A stretch of 64,000 nucleotides of DNA from Hahellaceae bacterium (GTDB lineage: Bacteria; Pseudomonadota; Gammaproteobacteria; Pseudomonadales; Oleiphilaceae): the NCBI GenBank assembly GCA_016716085.1, contig JADJWY010000026.1, positions 310,001 through 374,000 on the forward strand, written 5' to 3'. Shown piece after piece: positions 1 to 8,278 of the stretch. The translations under genes were made by a program, and so were the position numbers. How positions within the stretch are numbered: position 1 is the stretch's first letter; every line of letters begins with the position of its first letter. A model generated the notes under the pieces. The model did no database searches, was not told where the DNA came from, and saw nothing but the letters and a program-made list of their open reading frames with translations.

Positions 1-31
1 CCAGAATCCTCCGGCGCGCGATGTGGCGGCT

Positions 32-1009
32 TCAAAGGTAGTGATCCAGAGCCGTGTAACGCTGATAGCGGGTGTCCACCAGTGCTTCAGGCAGTTGCCT
101 CTCCAGGTTCGCCAGTTGCTCAATCAAGGCACGCTGCAAGTCGCTCGCACACACACCACTGTTGCGATGCGCCCCCCCCGGAGGTTCAGGGATAACCTGA
201 TCAACGAACCCTAATTTAGCCAGGGACGCGGCAGTTATCCCCATGGCATCGGCCGCATCGGCTGCGTATTCCGCGTTTTTCCAGAGAATCGATGCGCAGC
301 CCTCGGGAGAAATCACGGAGTAGGTCGAGTACTGCAACATCAGCAAACGATCGCACACGCCAATGGCCAGTGCCCCGCCAGAGCCGCCCTCCCCGATGAC
401 GGTGGAAATAATGGGTACTTTCAGGCGAGACATGACCGCAAGGTTGTAGGCAATCGCCTCGCTCTGCCCCCGCTCCTCGGCATCGATCCCCGGATATGCC
501 CCAGGTGTGTCGATAAAGGTCAGAATCGGCATCCGAAAACGTTCGGCCGTCTCCATCAGTCGCAGTGCTTTACGGTAGCCTTCCGGTTTGGGCATCCCGA
601 AGTTACGGCGCACTTTCTCTTTGACATCGCGCCCTTTCTGATGCCCGACGACCATAACCGGACGACCGTCCAGGCGCGCAGTTCCGCCGACGATGGCAGG
701 ATCATCCGCAAACCGGCGATCGCCCTGCATTTCATCAAATTCAGTGAAGATCGCCTGGATATAATCCAGGGTATAGGGTCGTTTGGGATGCCGTGCCAGG
801 CGTGAAATGTCCCAGGCTGACAATCCCGCAAAAATCGTCTGGGTCATTTGGGCACACTTTTTCTCGAGTCGACGAATTTCATCGGCCAGATTTAGCGCCC
901 CATCCTGATCAACGCGGCGCAATTCCTCGATTTTTTCCTCCAACTCGACCAGAGGCTGCTCAAAATCGAGCGTAAAGGCGCTGTGAGTGGCGTCGCGTTT
1001 CTCAGTCAT
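32..1009 (-). CDS. accA: Acetyl-CoA carboxylase carboxyltransferase subunit alpha
   Basis: Carboxyltransferase alpha subunit of acetyl-CoA carboxylase, which with AccD moves the carboxyl group from carboxybiotin to acetyl-CoA to make malonyl-CoA for fatty acid synthesis in the cytoplasm. The N-terminus has the family's LDFEQP segment followed by a helical region, and the crotonase-like core carries the FIDTPGAYPG and GEGGSGGALAIG oxyanion/CoA-binding stretches. The ATG at 1009 is preferred because it gives the usual AccA N-terminus and length (325 residues); a TTG at 1042 would add 11 residues. It lies just downstream of dnaE on the same strand, as is common in gammaproteobacteria, and is probably co-transcribed with it. 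The 31 bases beyond its stop hold nothing I can identify. Confidence 0.96.
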   Translation of the reverse strand: MTEKRDATHSAFTLDFEQPLVELEEKIEELRRVDQDGALNLADEIRRLEKKCAQMTQTIFAGLSAWDISRLARHPKRPYTLDYIQAIFTEFDEMQGDRRFADDPAIVGGTARLDGRPVMVVGHQKGRDVKEKVRRNFGMPKPEGYRKALRLMETAERFRMPILTFIDTPGAYPGIDAEERGQSEAIAYNLAVMSRLKVPIISTVIGEGGSGGALAIGVCDRLLMLQYSTYSVISPEGCASILWKNAEYAADAADAMGITAASLAKLGFVDQVIPEPPGGAHRNSGVCASDLQRALIEQLANLERQLPEALVDTRYQRYTALDHYL

Positions 1010-1049
1010 GGACAGGGTGTTCCGGCTCGCAAGTGTGTTCAATCAATGT

Positions 1050-4000
1050 TCAATGATACCGTAACTCGACCCGATCCTGCCCCAGCAAATACCGTAATTG
1101 CTGCAAGGAAGCATCATCCGGGCTGACTTTCCAGTGCTCTCCGAGCCTGACAAAGGTACTGGCCTCACGACTTTGATAATGAATAACCACCGGACACCCT
1201 TCACCACGTTTTTTCTCCAGCAGCGCATTCAATTCATTCTGCAATCCCGACGTAAAGTCTTCTTCGCACAGGTTGATTTGCAGCTCTTTGACATACTTCA
1301 TGCGAGCCTCACCGATGTCGCTGACTGCGCGTGTTCTCAGACGCAATCCGCCGGAGAATTCATCCTCTTCGACCTCTCCTTCCATAATCAGCACCCGGTC
1401 GGTATGCAGCAACTCACGGGACTGGTCATAGAGATCTGTGAATAGCGTTGCATCCATGCGCCCGCTACGATCATCCAGCGTCACAATCGCGATGGTGCCG
1501 CCGCGTTTGGTTTTCATCGTTCGCATTGCAACAACCAGTCCGGCCACCTTGCGGGTTTCACGCCCCGGCTTCATGTCCTGTATGCGCGTCGGTGCGAAGC
1601 GGCGAACCTCGGCTTCATAGCTATCGAAAGGGTGTCCGGTGACATACAGACCCAGCGTTTCTTTTTCAAGCTTGAGGCGCTCCTTATCCGGCCAATCGCG
1701 CAGGTTGGCGGTCCCCACATAGGGGTCTGTGGCTGCTGGCGCGGTGACTTCACCAAAGAGATCCATGATCCCCGCATCTTCGTTACGTGCCGCTTGTTCT
1801 GCGCGTTGCACCGCCTCGGGAATGGAGGCCATCAGTCGCGCCCGATTGGGGCCGATTGAATCCAGTGCACCACACTTGATCAGGGCTTCCAGCGCCCGCT
1901 TGTTCACCTTGCGCAGATCGACCCGCTGACAGAAATCGAACAGATCGCTGAAAGGCCCGCCCGACTGCCGTGCATCGAGAATACTCTGTACGGGCCCCTC
2001 CCCCAACCCTTTCACGGCACCGAGCCCGTAGACGATGCGCTCCTGATCGTTGACGGTAAAGGTGAAATCACTGGTGTTAACGTCTGGCAGGATAATGTCG
2101 ATTTTCATGCGGCGACATTCTTCAATCAGCGTCACGACTTTATCCGTGTTCTGCATATCGGCAGTCATGACCGCGGCCATAAACGGTGCCGGGTAATGCG
2201 CCTTTAACCAGGCCGTCTGATAAGAGACAAGCGCATAGGCCGCCGAGTGCGATTTGTTGAAACCGTAACCGGCGAATTTTTCCACCAGGTCAAAGATCTT
2301 CTCCGCCAGTTCCTCATTAACACCATTTTTGACCGAGCCTTCCAGAAAGAAGGCTTTCTGCTTGGCCATTTCCTCGGGTTTTTTCTTACCCATGGCCCGA
2401 CGCAGCAAGTCCGCGCCACCGAGCGAATACCCTGCCAGCACCTGAGCGATCTGCATGACCTGCTCCTGATACAGGATGATCCCGTAAGTCGGCTGCAGAA
2501 CGGGTTGTAGCCATTCGTGCTGAAAATCCGGGTGGGGATATGCCAGCGCTGCTCGACCATGCTTACGGTTGATAAAGTCGTCCACCATCCCGGATTGCAG
2601 CGGCCCCGGACGGAACAGGGCCACCAGCGCGATAATATCTTCGAAACAGTCCGGCAACAGCCGCCGGATCAGATCTTTCATCCCGCGACTTTCGAGCTGG
2701 AACACCGCCGTGGTTTCCGCTTTCTTCAACAAATCAAACGCGGCGGGATCGTCCAGCGGAATCGCCGTAATATCGACCGGCGGCGCATCTTTCTGGCGGG
2801 CATTGATCATGTCCACGGCCCAGTTGACGATGGTCAGGGTTCGCAACCCCAGGAAGTCGAACTTAACCAGCCCCGCCGCTTCGACATCATCCTTGTCAAA
2901 CTGGGTGACCAGACCGCCGCCCGTTTCATCGCAGTAGAGCGCCGAGAAATCTGTCAGTTTGGTGGGCGCGATGACCACCCCCCCCGCGTGCTTACCCACG
3001 TTTCGCGTAACCCCTTCGAGTTTGACGGCCATGTCCCAGACGTCTTTGGCCTCTTCGTCGTTCTCCAGGTATTCCCGCAAGGGTGCTTCCTGTTCATGGG
3101 CCTTGGCCAGCGTCATACCGACTTCAAAAGGAATGAGCTTCGACAGGCGGTCGCCCAGCGAATAAGGTCTGCCCTGCACCCGCGCCACATCACGCACCAC
3201 CGCCTTGGCTGCCATGGTACCAAAGGTAATGATCTGGGATACGGCGTTACGCCCGTAGGTATCGGCCACGTAGCTGATCACCCGATCCCGTCCATCCATA
3301 CAGAAGTCAACGTCAAAGTCCGGCATCGACACCCGCTCAGGGTTTAGGAAGCGCTCGAACAGCAGATCGTAAGCCAGCGGATCGAGATCGGTGATCTCAA
3401 GCACATAGGCGACCAGCGAGCCCGCGCCGGACCCCCGTCCTGGCCCCACCGGAACCCCGTTATTTTTGGCCCAGCGAATGAAGTCCATGACGATGAGGAA
3501 GTAACCAGGAAATCCCATCTGGATAATGATGTCGAGCTCAAACTTGAGGCGCTTATCGTAGACCTCGCGCTTGCTTGCATACTCCGGATCATCCGCATCC
3601 AGTAAGCGGGATAGTCGCTGGTTCAGCCCATCTTCTGACAGCTGAATGAAGAACTGATCCATGGTCAGTCCTTCCGGAATGGGGTAATTGGGCAGGTAGT
3701 ACTTACCCAGTTTCAACTCGAGGTTGCATCGCCGCGCAATTTCAACCGTATTTTCGATGGCCTCGGGAATGTCCTCAAACAAAGCGACCATTTCATCGGC
3801 TGACTTCAGGTATTGCGCATCGCTGAAACGTCGCTGGCGACGGGGATCATCCAGCGTTTTACTTTCGTGAATACACACACGGGCCTCGTGCGCCTCAAAA
3901 TCACTGGCCGAAAGAAAGTGCACATCGTTGGTCGCCACGACCGGACAATTCATCTCCGCTGCCAGCGCCACCGACTGATGCACACAGCGTTCATCATCGC

Positions 4001-4520
4001 TCCGAAAAGTCCGTTGTAACTCAAGGTAAAAGGCATCCGGGAAGCAGTCCATCCAATAGCCCAGGTGTTCCCGGGCCATTTCCACATTATCGGATAGCAG
4101 TGCACGCCCGACATCGCCCAACTTGGCACCGGACAAGGCGATCAGCCCCTCCCGTGCCTCACGCACCCACTCGCGCTGCAGCAGGACTTTGCCTTCCTTT
4201 TGCCCTTCGGTGTAGCCCCGTGATATCAGCTCTGTCAAATTGCGGTACCCCTGCTGGTTCCGCACCAATAGGGTCAGGAGATAGGGTTGCTGGACGTCCT
4301 CTTCGTTATCGACCCAGACATCCGCGCCGGCAATGGGCTTGATTCCTGCGCCGGTCGCGGCTTTGTAAAACTTCACCAGACCGCAGAGATTGGATTGATC
4401 GGTCAAGGCAATCGCCGGCATATTCAAGGCCTGCAGACGCTTGATCAGGGGTTTGATCTTGACCAGACCATCCACCAACGAAAAGTCGGTGTGCATACGG
4501 AGGTGAACAAACGCAGTCAT
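1050..4520 (-). CDS. dnaE: DNA polymerase III subunit alpha
   Basis: Catalytic alpha subunit of the replicative DNA polymerase III. The 1156 residues match the usual length of about 1160. The N-terminus is a PHP domain (HLRMHTDFSLVDG), followed by the C-family polymerase core with the catalytic aspartates in PDFDVDFCMDGRDR near residue 400 and the GPGRGSGAGSL motif just before it. Next come the helix-hairpin-helix and OB-fold regions (for example VAGLVVAMRTMKTKRGG) and a C-terminal tau-binding region. The ORF is intact and no intein is present. Its stop lies about 40 bases upstream of the likely accA ATG, and a terminator-like hairpin at the end of the upstream tlpA-like gene suggests that dnaE-accA has its own promoter close to 4520-4565. 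Confidence 0.97.
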   Translation of the reverse strand: MTAFVHLRMHTDFSLVDGLVKIKPLIKRLQALNMPAIALTDQSNLCGLVKFYKAATGAGIKPIAGADVWVDNEEDVQQPYLLTLLVRNQQGYRNLTELISRGYTEGQKEGKVLLQREWVREAREGLIALSGAKLGDVGRALLSDNVEMAREHLGYWMDCFPDAFYLELQRTFRSDDERCVHQSVALAAEMNCPVVATNDVHFLSASDFEAHEARVCIHESKTLDDPRRQRRFSDAQYLKSADEMVALFEDIPEAIENTVEIARRCNLELKLGKYYLPNYPIPEGLTMDQFFIQLSEDGLNQRLSRLLDADDPEYASKREVYDKRLKFELDIIIQMGFPGYFLIVMDFIRWAKNNGVPVGPGRGSGAGSLVAYVLEITDLDPLAYDLLFERFLNPERVSMPDFDVDFCMDGRDRVISYVADTYGRNAVSQIITFGTMAAKAVVRDVARVQGRPYSLGDRLSKLIPFEVGMTLAKAHEQEAPLREYLENDEEAKDVWDMAVKLEGVTRNVGKHAGGVVIAPTKLTDFSALYCDETGGGLVTQFDKDDVEAAGLVKFDFLGLRTLTIVNWAVDMINARQKDAPPVDITAIPLDDPAAFDLLKKAETTAVFQLESRGMKDLIRRLLPDCFEDIIALVALFRPGPLQSGMVDDFINRKHGRAALAYPHPDFQHEWLQPVLQPTYGIILYQEQVMQIAQVLAGYSLGGADLLRRAMGKKKPEEMAKQKAFFLEGSVKNGVNEELAEKIFDLVEKFAGYGFNKSHSAAYALVSYQTAWLKAHYPAPFMAAVMTADMQNTDKVVTLIEECRRMKIDIILPDVNTSDFTFTVNDQERIVYGLGAVKGLGEGPVQSILDARQSGGPFSDLFDFCQRVDLRKVNKRALEALIKCGALDSIGPNRARLMASIPEAVQRAEQAARNEDAGIMDLFGEVTAPAATDPYVGTANLRDWPDKERLKLEKETLGLYVTGHPFDSYEAEVRRFAPTRIQDMKPGRETRKVAGLVVAMRTMKTKRGGTIAIVTLDDRSGRMDATLFTDLYDQSRELLHTDRVLIMEGEVEEDEFSGGLRLRTRAVSDIGEARMKYVKELQINLCEEDFTSGLQNELNALLEKKRGEGCPVVIHYQSREASTFVRLGEHWKVSPDDASLQQLRYLLGQDRVELRYH

Positions 4521-4550
4521 GCCGTCTCAATTTCTCCCAAAGTAAGTCAA

Positions 4551-4585
4551 ATAAAAGCGTCGCCTCATTCTGGGAGAGGCGCTTT
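4551..4585 (-). terminator. Probable Rho-independent terminator of the TlpA-like gene
   Basis: Read on the minus strand, AAAGCGCCTC pairs with GAGGCG(AC)GCTTT across a loop of about nine bases and is followed by TTTTATTTG. The hairpin overlaps the stop codon of the TlpA-like gene and would end its transcript before dnaE. The stem has a small bulge, so strength is uncertain. Confidence 0.5.
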
Positions 4586-5062
4586 CGCCAGGGCATCCCG
4601 GATACTATGCCGGGTCTGCGGGCCTTTAAGAATGGCCCGCACCTGACGCCCTTCATCGATCAGGTAGGTCACCGGCAGGCCGGTCGGCGGGGCCAGCGAC
4701 CAACGCGCCTCGGCTTCTGCCGCCAGCTGGGGGAAGGCAATCCCCATGCGGGACAGCACAGAGGGTAGTTTATCGGCGGGATGACGATCAAAGTCAATGC
4801 CCACGACGATGAGATCTGACGCCTCCATCATGGCGTTCAGCTCGGGAATCTCCTCCCGACAGGGGGCACACCATTCCGCCCATACATTGACCACCAGGGT
4901 CTTGTCCTGCAACTGCGAGAGCGACAGCGTTTCTCCGGATGCCAATGGCAGGGACTCGCGGGAACATGCAAGCACTAGCAGTGCTGAAAGACCGACGGCG
5001 ATGAGCACCCGAAAGCGCTGAAAAAGCGGCCAATGACGCAGGTAAGTAGAGTGCAAGGTCAA
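4565..5062 (-). CDS. TlpA-like thioredoxin-fold lipoprotein
   Basis: Thioredoxin-fold disulfide reductase of the TlpA/ResA type, probably anchored in the cell envelope. Residues 18-33 form a hydrophobic signal segment ending in LLVLAC, a passable lipobox with an unusual Leu at -2. The redox-active site WCAPC sits near residue 65 within VVNVWAEWCAPCREE, and the cis-proline loop is GLPVTYLID. The 165-residue length suits the family. Likely partners are periplasmic proteins such as c-type cytochromes or other thiol proteins, but none is encoded nearby. It is divergent from the ArsC-like gene, with about 46 bases between them holding both promoters, and has a terminator-like hairpin at its 3' end. 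Confidence 0.85.
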   Translation of the reverse strand: MTLHSTYLRHWPLFQRFRVLIAVGLSALLVLACSRESLPLASGETLSLSQLQDKTLVVNVWAEWCAPCREEIPELNAMMEASDLIVVGIDFDRHPADKLPSVLSRMGIAFPQLAAEAEARWSLAPPTGLPVTYLIDEGRQVRAILKGPQTRHSIRDALAKAPLPE

Positions 5063-5108
5063 ACTCCTTTAAACTAGGGGCCGCTAAAATCGCAACAGAC
5101 GATCATAA

Positions 5109-5468
5109 ATGAAGACTGAAAAAATTACGATTTACCATAACCCGCGCTGTTCAAAAAGCCGCCAAACTCTGGCTCTGATTGAAGACCGGCAGGACCCCGA
5201 GATCGTGCGCTATCTTGATACGCCGCCCGATGCCGCCACGCTGCGCAACCTGTTGGGCAAACTCGGCATCAGTGCCCGACAACTGCTGCGCACCGGCGAA
5301 GAAGAATACAAAACCCTCAACCTGACGGATCCCGAATTGAGCGAAGATCAGTTAATCGCGGCCATGGTCGCGCATCCCCGACTGATCGAACGACCCATCG
5401 TGGTGAAAGGCTCGCGCGCGGTACTGGGTCGTCCGCCTGAAAATGTGCTGGCGCTTTTGGGAGAGTAA
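5109..5468 (+). CDS. ArsC-family glutaredoxin-linked reductase (YfgD-like)
   Basis: Member of the ArsC/YffB thioredoxin-fold family. The N-terminal YHNPRCSKSRQTL carries the catalytic cysteine of glutaredoxin-dependent arsenate reductases, and RPIVVKGSRAVLGRPPENV is the conserved C-terminal part. At 119 residues it is full length. No arsR, arsB or acr3 gene is nearby. Instead the gene sits before a WrbA-like quinone reductase and a DUF2069 protein, an arrangement seen with the housekeeping YfgD branch, so a role in arsenate resistance is only possible. The next gene starts five bases after its stop, so the three are likely one operon. Confidence 0.88.
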   Translation: MKTEKITIYHNPRCSKSRQTLALIEDRQDPEIVRYLDTPPDAATLRNLLGKLGISARQLLRTGEEEYKTLNLTDPELSEDQLIAAMVAHPRLIERPIVVKGSRAVLGRPPENVLALLGE

Positions 5469-5473
5469 GGCCT

Positions 5474-6085
5474 ATGTCCACGCCCCCCCCCTATCTGTTG
5501 GTTCTCTATTATTCGCGCAGTGGTTCCACCCGGGAATTGGCGCATCAGTGTGCCCGAGGTGCCAGCAAATGCGACGGTCTTGAGGTTCGCATCCGCACCG
5601 TCCCGGCCGTTTCACCGGAAACCGCGCAAGTCGCACCGGAAATCCCCGGCGAGGGAGATGTCTACTGTAGCCAGGAGGATCTGGCGGGCTGCGCGGGCCT
5701 GCTGATGGGATCACCCACCCGTTTTGGTAACATGGCGGCCCCACTCAAGTATTTTCTCGATCAGACCGGTGGCCTCTGGGCCAGGGGGGCGATGGTTGAT
5801 AAGCCGTTTGGGCTTTTCACCAGCTCATCCTCGCTGCACGGGGGACAGGAGAGCACCCTCTTAACCATGGCCCTGCCGCTGATTCATCACGGCATGCTCT
5901 ATGTCGGCATTCCCTATCATCCTCATGCTGATCTCAGTGAGACCCAAAGTGGAGGGAGCCCCTACGGAGCCACCCACTGGGCTAACCCAAAGCAGGGTTC
6001 CAAGCTGGATGAAACCGAAAAACGCCTGTGTCGTCACTTGGGTGAGCGTGTTGCCCGACTGGCCCTAACCCTGACTCCGCGATGA
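5474..6085 (+). CDS. WrbA-like NAD(P)H:quinone oxidoreductase (flavodoxin family)
   Basis: FMN-dependent flavoprotein of the WrbA type, expected to reduce quinones by two electrons in the cytoplasm. The start LLVLYYSRSGSTRELA is the flavodoxin phosphate-binding loop (SRSGST), and GSPTRFGNMAAPLK near residue 80 and SSSLHGGQEST near residue 117 are characteristic WrbA flavin-contacting segments. The length of 203 residues is typical. It follows the ArsC-like gene by five bases and precedes the DUF2069 gene by seven, which suggests co-transcription. Confidence 0.87.
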   Translation: MSTPPPYLLVLYYSRSGSTRELAHQCARGASKCDGLEVRIRTVPAVSPETAQVAPEIPGEGDVYCSQEDLAGCAGLLMGSPTRFGNMAAPLKYFLDQTGGLWARGAMVDKPFGLFTSSSSLHGGQESTLLTMALPLIHHGMLYVGIPYHPHADLSETQSGGSPYGATHWANPKQGSKLDETEKRLCRHLGERVARLALTLTPR

Positions 6086-6092
6086 GGCTCTG

Positions 6093-6434
6093 ATGTCCCT
6101 GAACACCCTGATTCGACCTTTATGTCTGACCCTGTTGGGGTCGTTAATCATTCTATCCATCATTCAGTCACACCTGGTGGTGACCCAGCAGGGGGTCGCC
6201 TGGCATTTAGTCTATCCGGTCAAAATACTTCCCTTGTTGGCCTTCCTGCCCTTCCTTTGGAAAAACCACAAGCGTGCCTATATCTGGATGGGCTTTGTGC
6301 TCTGTCTCTACTTCATGCAACCGGTGGTGGAGCTGGTCAGCGGCGTGAATGTGTTACTCAACGCCCTGTTCATTACAAATATTATTGCCTTGTTTATCAG
6401 CGCCATCCTGTTCATCCGCCGCTATACTCAATAG
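6093..6434 (+). CDS. DUF2069 family membrane protein
   Basis: Small inner-membrane protein of 113 residues with four hydrophobic segments (about 11-27, 40-56, 65-82 and 90-108), matching the DUF2069 family. Its place after the wrbA-like gene is also typical for this family in pseudomonad-like genomes. There are no catalytic motifs, and the function is unknown. It ends 24 bases before the GspE/PilB-type gene, so it may share a transcript with it. Confidence 0.8.
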   Translation: MSLNTLIRPLCLTLLGSLIILSIIQSHLVVTQQGVAWHLVYPVKILPLLAFLPFLWKNHKRAYIWMGFVLCLYFMQPVVELVSGVNVLLNALFITNIIALFISAILFIRRYTQ

Positions 6435-6458
6435 GAGACCTCTGACGACCCGACTGGC

Positions 6459-8252
6459 ATGAAAGACTCGGCAACACCGGTAAACCACGAATTTCTGACA
6501 CGTGCTGACCTGATCAAACGGTTGATCAAGGTCAATCGGTTGAGCCAGCAGGAGGGCGATCAATTCATCACAAGTACGGTGGGGCGGGATGCCAACCTGC
6601 ACCCACTGGAACAGATCGTGAATGCCGGCCTGCATGATCTGGAAACCGGCAAAGCCTTTGAGCTGGAAAAGCTGACCGAATGGCTGGCCCGGGAAGCCGG
6701 TCAACCCTATTACCATATCGACCCGCTGAAAATGGACCCGCAGGCAATCAGCGGGATGATGTCCTTTGCCTTCGCTCAACGGCATCGCATTCTTGGGATT
6801 GAAAGCCACCGCGAATATGTCGTGGTGGGCAGTGCCGAACCGTTTGTAACGGCCTGGGAAGAACATCTGCGTCATGCCGTCAAACGCGAGATTCGCCGGG
6901 TCGTGCTGAACCCGGCCGACCTGCGTCGTTACACCGTCGAGTTCTATCGACTGGCCGCCTCCATCAGTAAAGCCTCATCCGGGCAATCTGAAACCAGCCG
7001 CATGGCGGGCAATTTCGAACAGTTACTGCGCGTCGGCCAGATCAGCAACCCAGATGCCAATGATCAGCACATCGTTAATATTGTGGATTGGCTGCTGCAA
7101 TATGCCTTTGAGCAACGGGCCAGTGATATTCATATCGAACCCCGGCGGGACATCGGGCAAATCCGCTTTCGGATCGATGGCGTGCTGCATAACGTTTATG
7201 AATTACCGGTGGATGTCGCCGTGGCCGTGACCAGTCGCTTCAAAATTCTGGGACGCCTGAACATCGCCGAAAAACGCAAACCCCAGGATGGGCGTATCAA
7301 AACGATCAACCCGGACGGCGCCGAAATCGAGTTGCGACTGTCCACCCTGCCGACCGCCTTCGGCGAAAAACTGGTGATGCGGATTTTCGATCCTGAGGTC
7401 CTGCTCAAGTCCTTTTCCGACCTCGGCTTCGGGCAAGATGAGCAAAAACGCTGGCGGGCCATGACCGAACAACCTAACGGCATCATTCTGGTGACAGGTC
7501 CGACCGGTTCGGGAAAGACCACCACGCTCTATTCCACGCTCAAGTCCCTCGCAACAACAGAGGTGAATGTTTGCACCATCGAGGATCCGATTGAGATGGT
7601 AGAACCCGCCTTCAACCAGATGCAGGTTCAGGGGTCGATCGGGCTGAATTTCGCCACCGGCGTCAAGGCATTGTTACGACAGGATCCTGACATCATCATG
7701 GTCGGCGAGATACGCGACCTGGAAACCGCTGAAATGGCGATTCAGGCGGCGCTGACCGGCCACCTGGTGCTGTCCACCCTGCACACCAATGACTCACCCA
7801 GTGCCGTAACGCGATTACTCGAACTGGGGGTTCCGGGTTATCTGATCAAGGCCACCGTTTTAGGGATCATGGCACAGCGCCTGGTTAGAACCCTTTGCCC
7901 ACACTGCAAGCAGCCCACAACTGTCGAAGAAAGTGACTGGCAGAGTCTGATACGCCCCTGGAAAGCCGCCTCACCCCAAACCCCCTATAAACCCGTAGGA
8001 TGTTTGGAATGTCGCGGCACCGGTTATCGCGGGCGCGCAGGGGTCTATGAAATTCTGATGATGAATGAAGGGGTCAAGCATCATGTACATGATCAGACCG
8101 ACCTCGAAACGCTGCGCAAGGCAGCGATGAAGGAAGGGATGCGCTCACTGCGGCTCAGCGGCGCGCAAAAGGTTGCAAATGGCTTGACCACTATTGACGA
8201 GGTGCTGAGGGTAACGCCAGGATCCAGTGACATTGTCGTCTCACCGGACTGA
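6459..8252 (+). CDS. GspE/PilB-type secretion ATPase
   Basis: Hexameric AAA-type ATPase of the type II secretion/type IV pilus family. Residues 10-165 resemble the type II secretion E N-terminal domain. The core has GPTGSGKTT (Walker A, about residue 347), an Asp-box/Walker B region DPDIIMVGEIRD (about 409), a His-box STLHTN, and a tetracysteine zinc site made of CPHC (about 480) and CLEC (about 515). The 597-residue protein is intact. No inner-membrane platform, pilin or secretin gene is nearby, so it may be a solitary PulE-like protein or serve a machine encoded elsewhere. The PAS-GGDEF-EAL gene follows closely on the same strand, which would fit c-di-GMP-linked control, but this is inference. 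Confidence 0.9.
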   Translation: MKDSATPVNHEFLTRADLIKRLIKVNRLSQQEGDQFITSTVGRDANLHPLEQIVNAGLHDLETGKAFELEKLTEWLAREAGQPYYHIDPLKMDPQAISGMMSFAFAQRHRILGIESHREYVVVGSAEPFVTAWEEHLRHAVKREIRRVVLNPADLRRYTVEFYRLAASISKASSGQSETSRMAGNFEQLLRVGQISNPDANDQHIVNIVDWLLQYAFEQRASDIHIEPRRDIGQIRFRIDGVLHNVYELPVDVAVAVTSRFKILGRLNIAEKRKPQDGRIKTINPDGAEIELRLSTLPTAFGEKLVMRIFDPEVLLKSFSDLGFGQDEQKRWRAMTEQPNGIILVTGPTGSGKTTTLYSTLKSLATTEVNVCTIEDPIEMVEPAFNQMQVQGSIGLNFATGVKALLRQDPDIIMVGEIRDLETAEMAIQAALTGHLVLSTLHTNDSPSAVTRLLELGVPGYLIKATVLGIMAQRLVRTLCPHCKQPTTVEESDWQSLIRPWKAASPQTPYKPVGCLECRGTGYRGRAGVYEILMMNEGVKHHVHDQTDLETLRKAAMKEGMRSLRLSGAQKVANGLTTIDEVLRVTPGSSDIVVSPD

Positions 8253-8278
8253 TTAGCGTCTATACTCCTATAAAAATC

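Noticed and set aside
2517..3347. Open frame of 276 codons on the plus strand within dnaE
   Set aside because: It is antisense to the conserved polymerase core and has no recognisable product.
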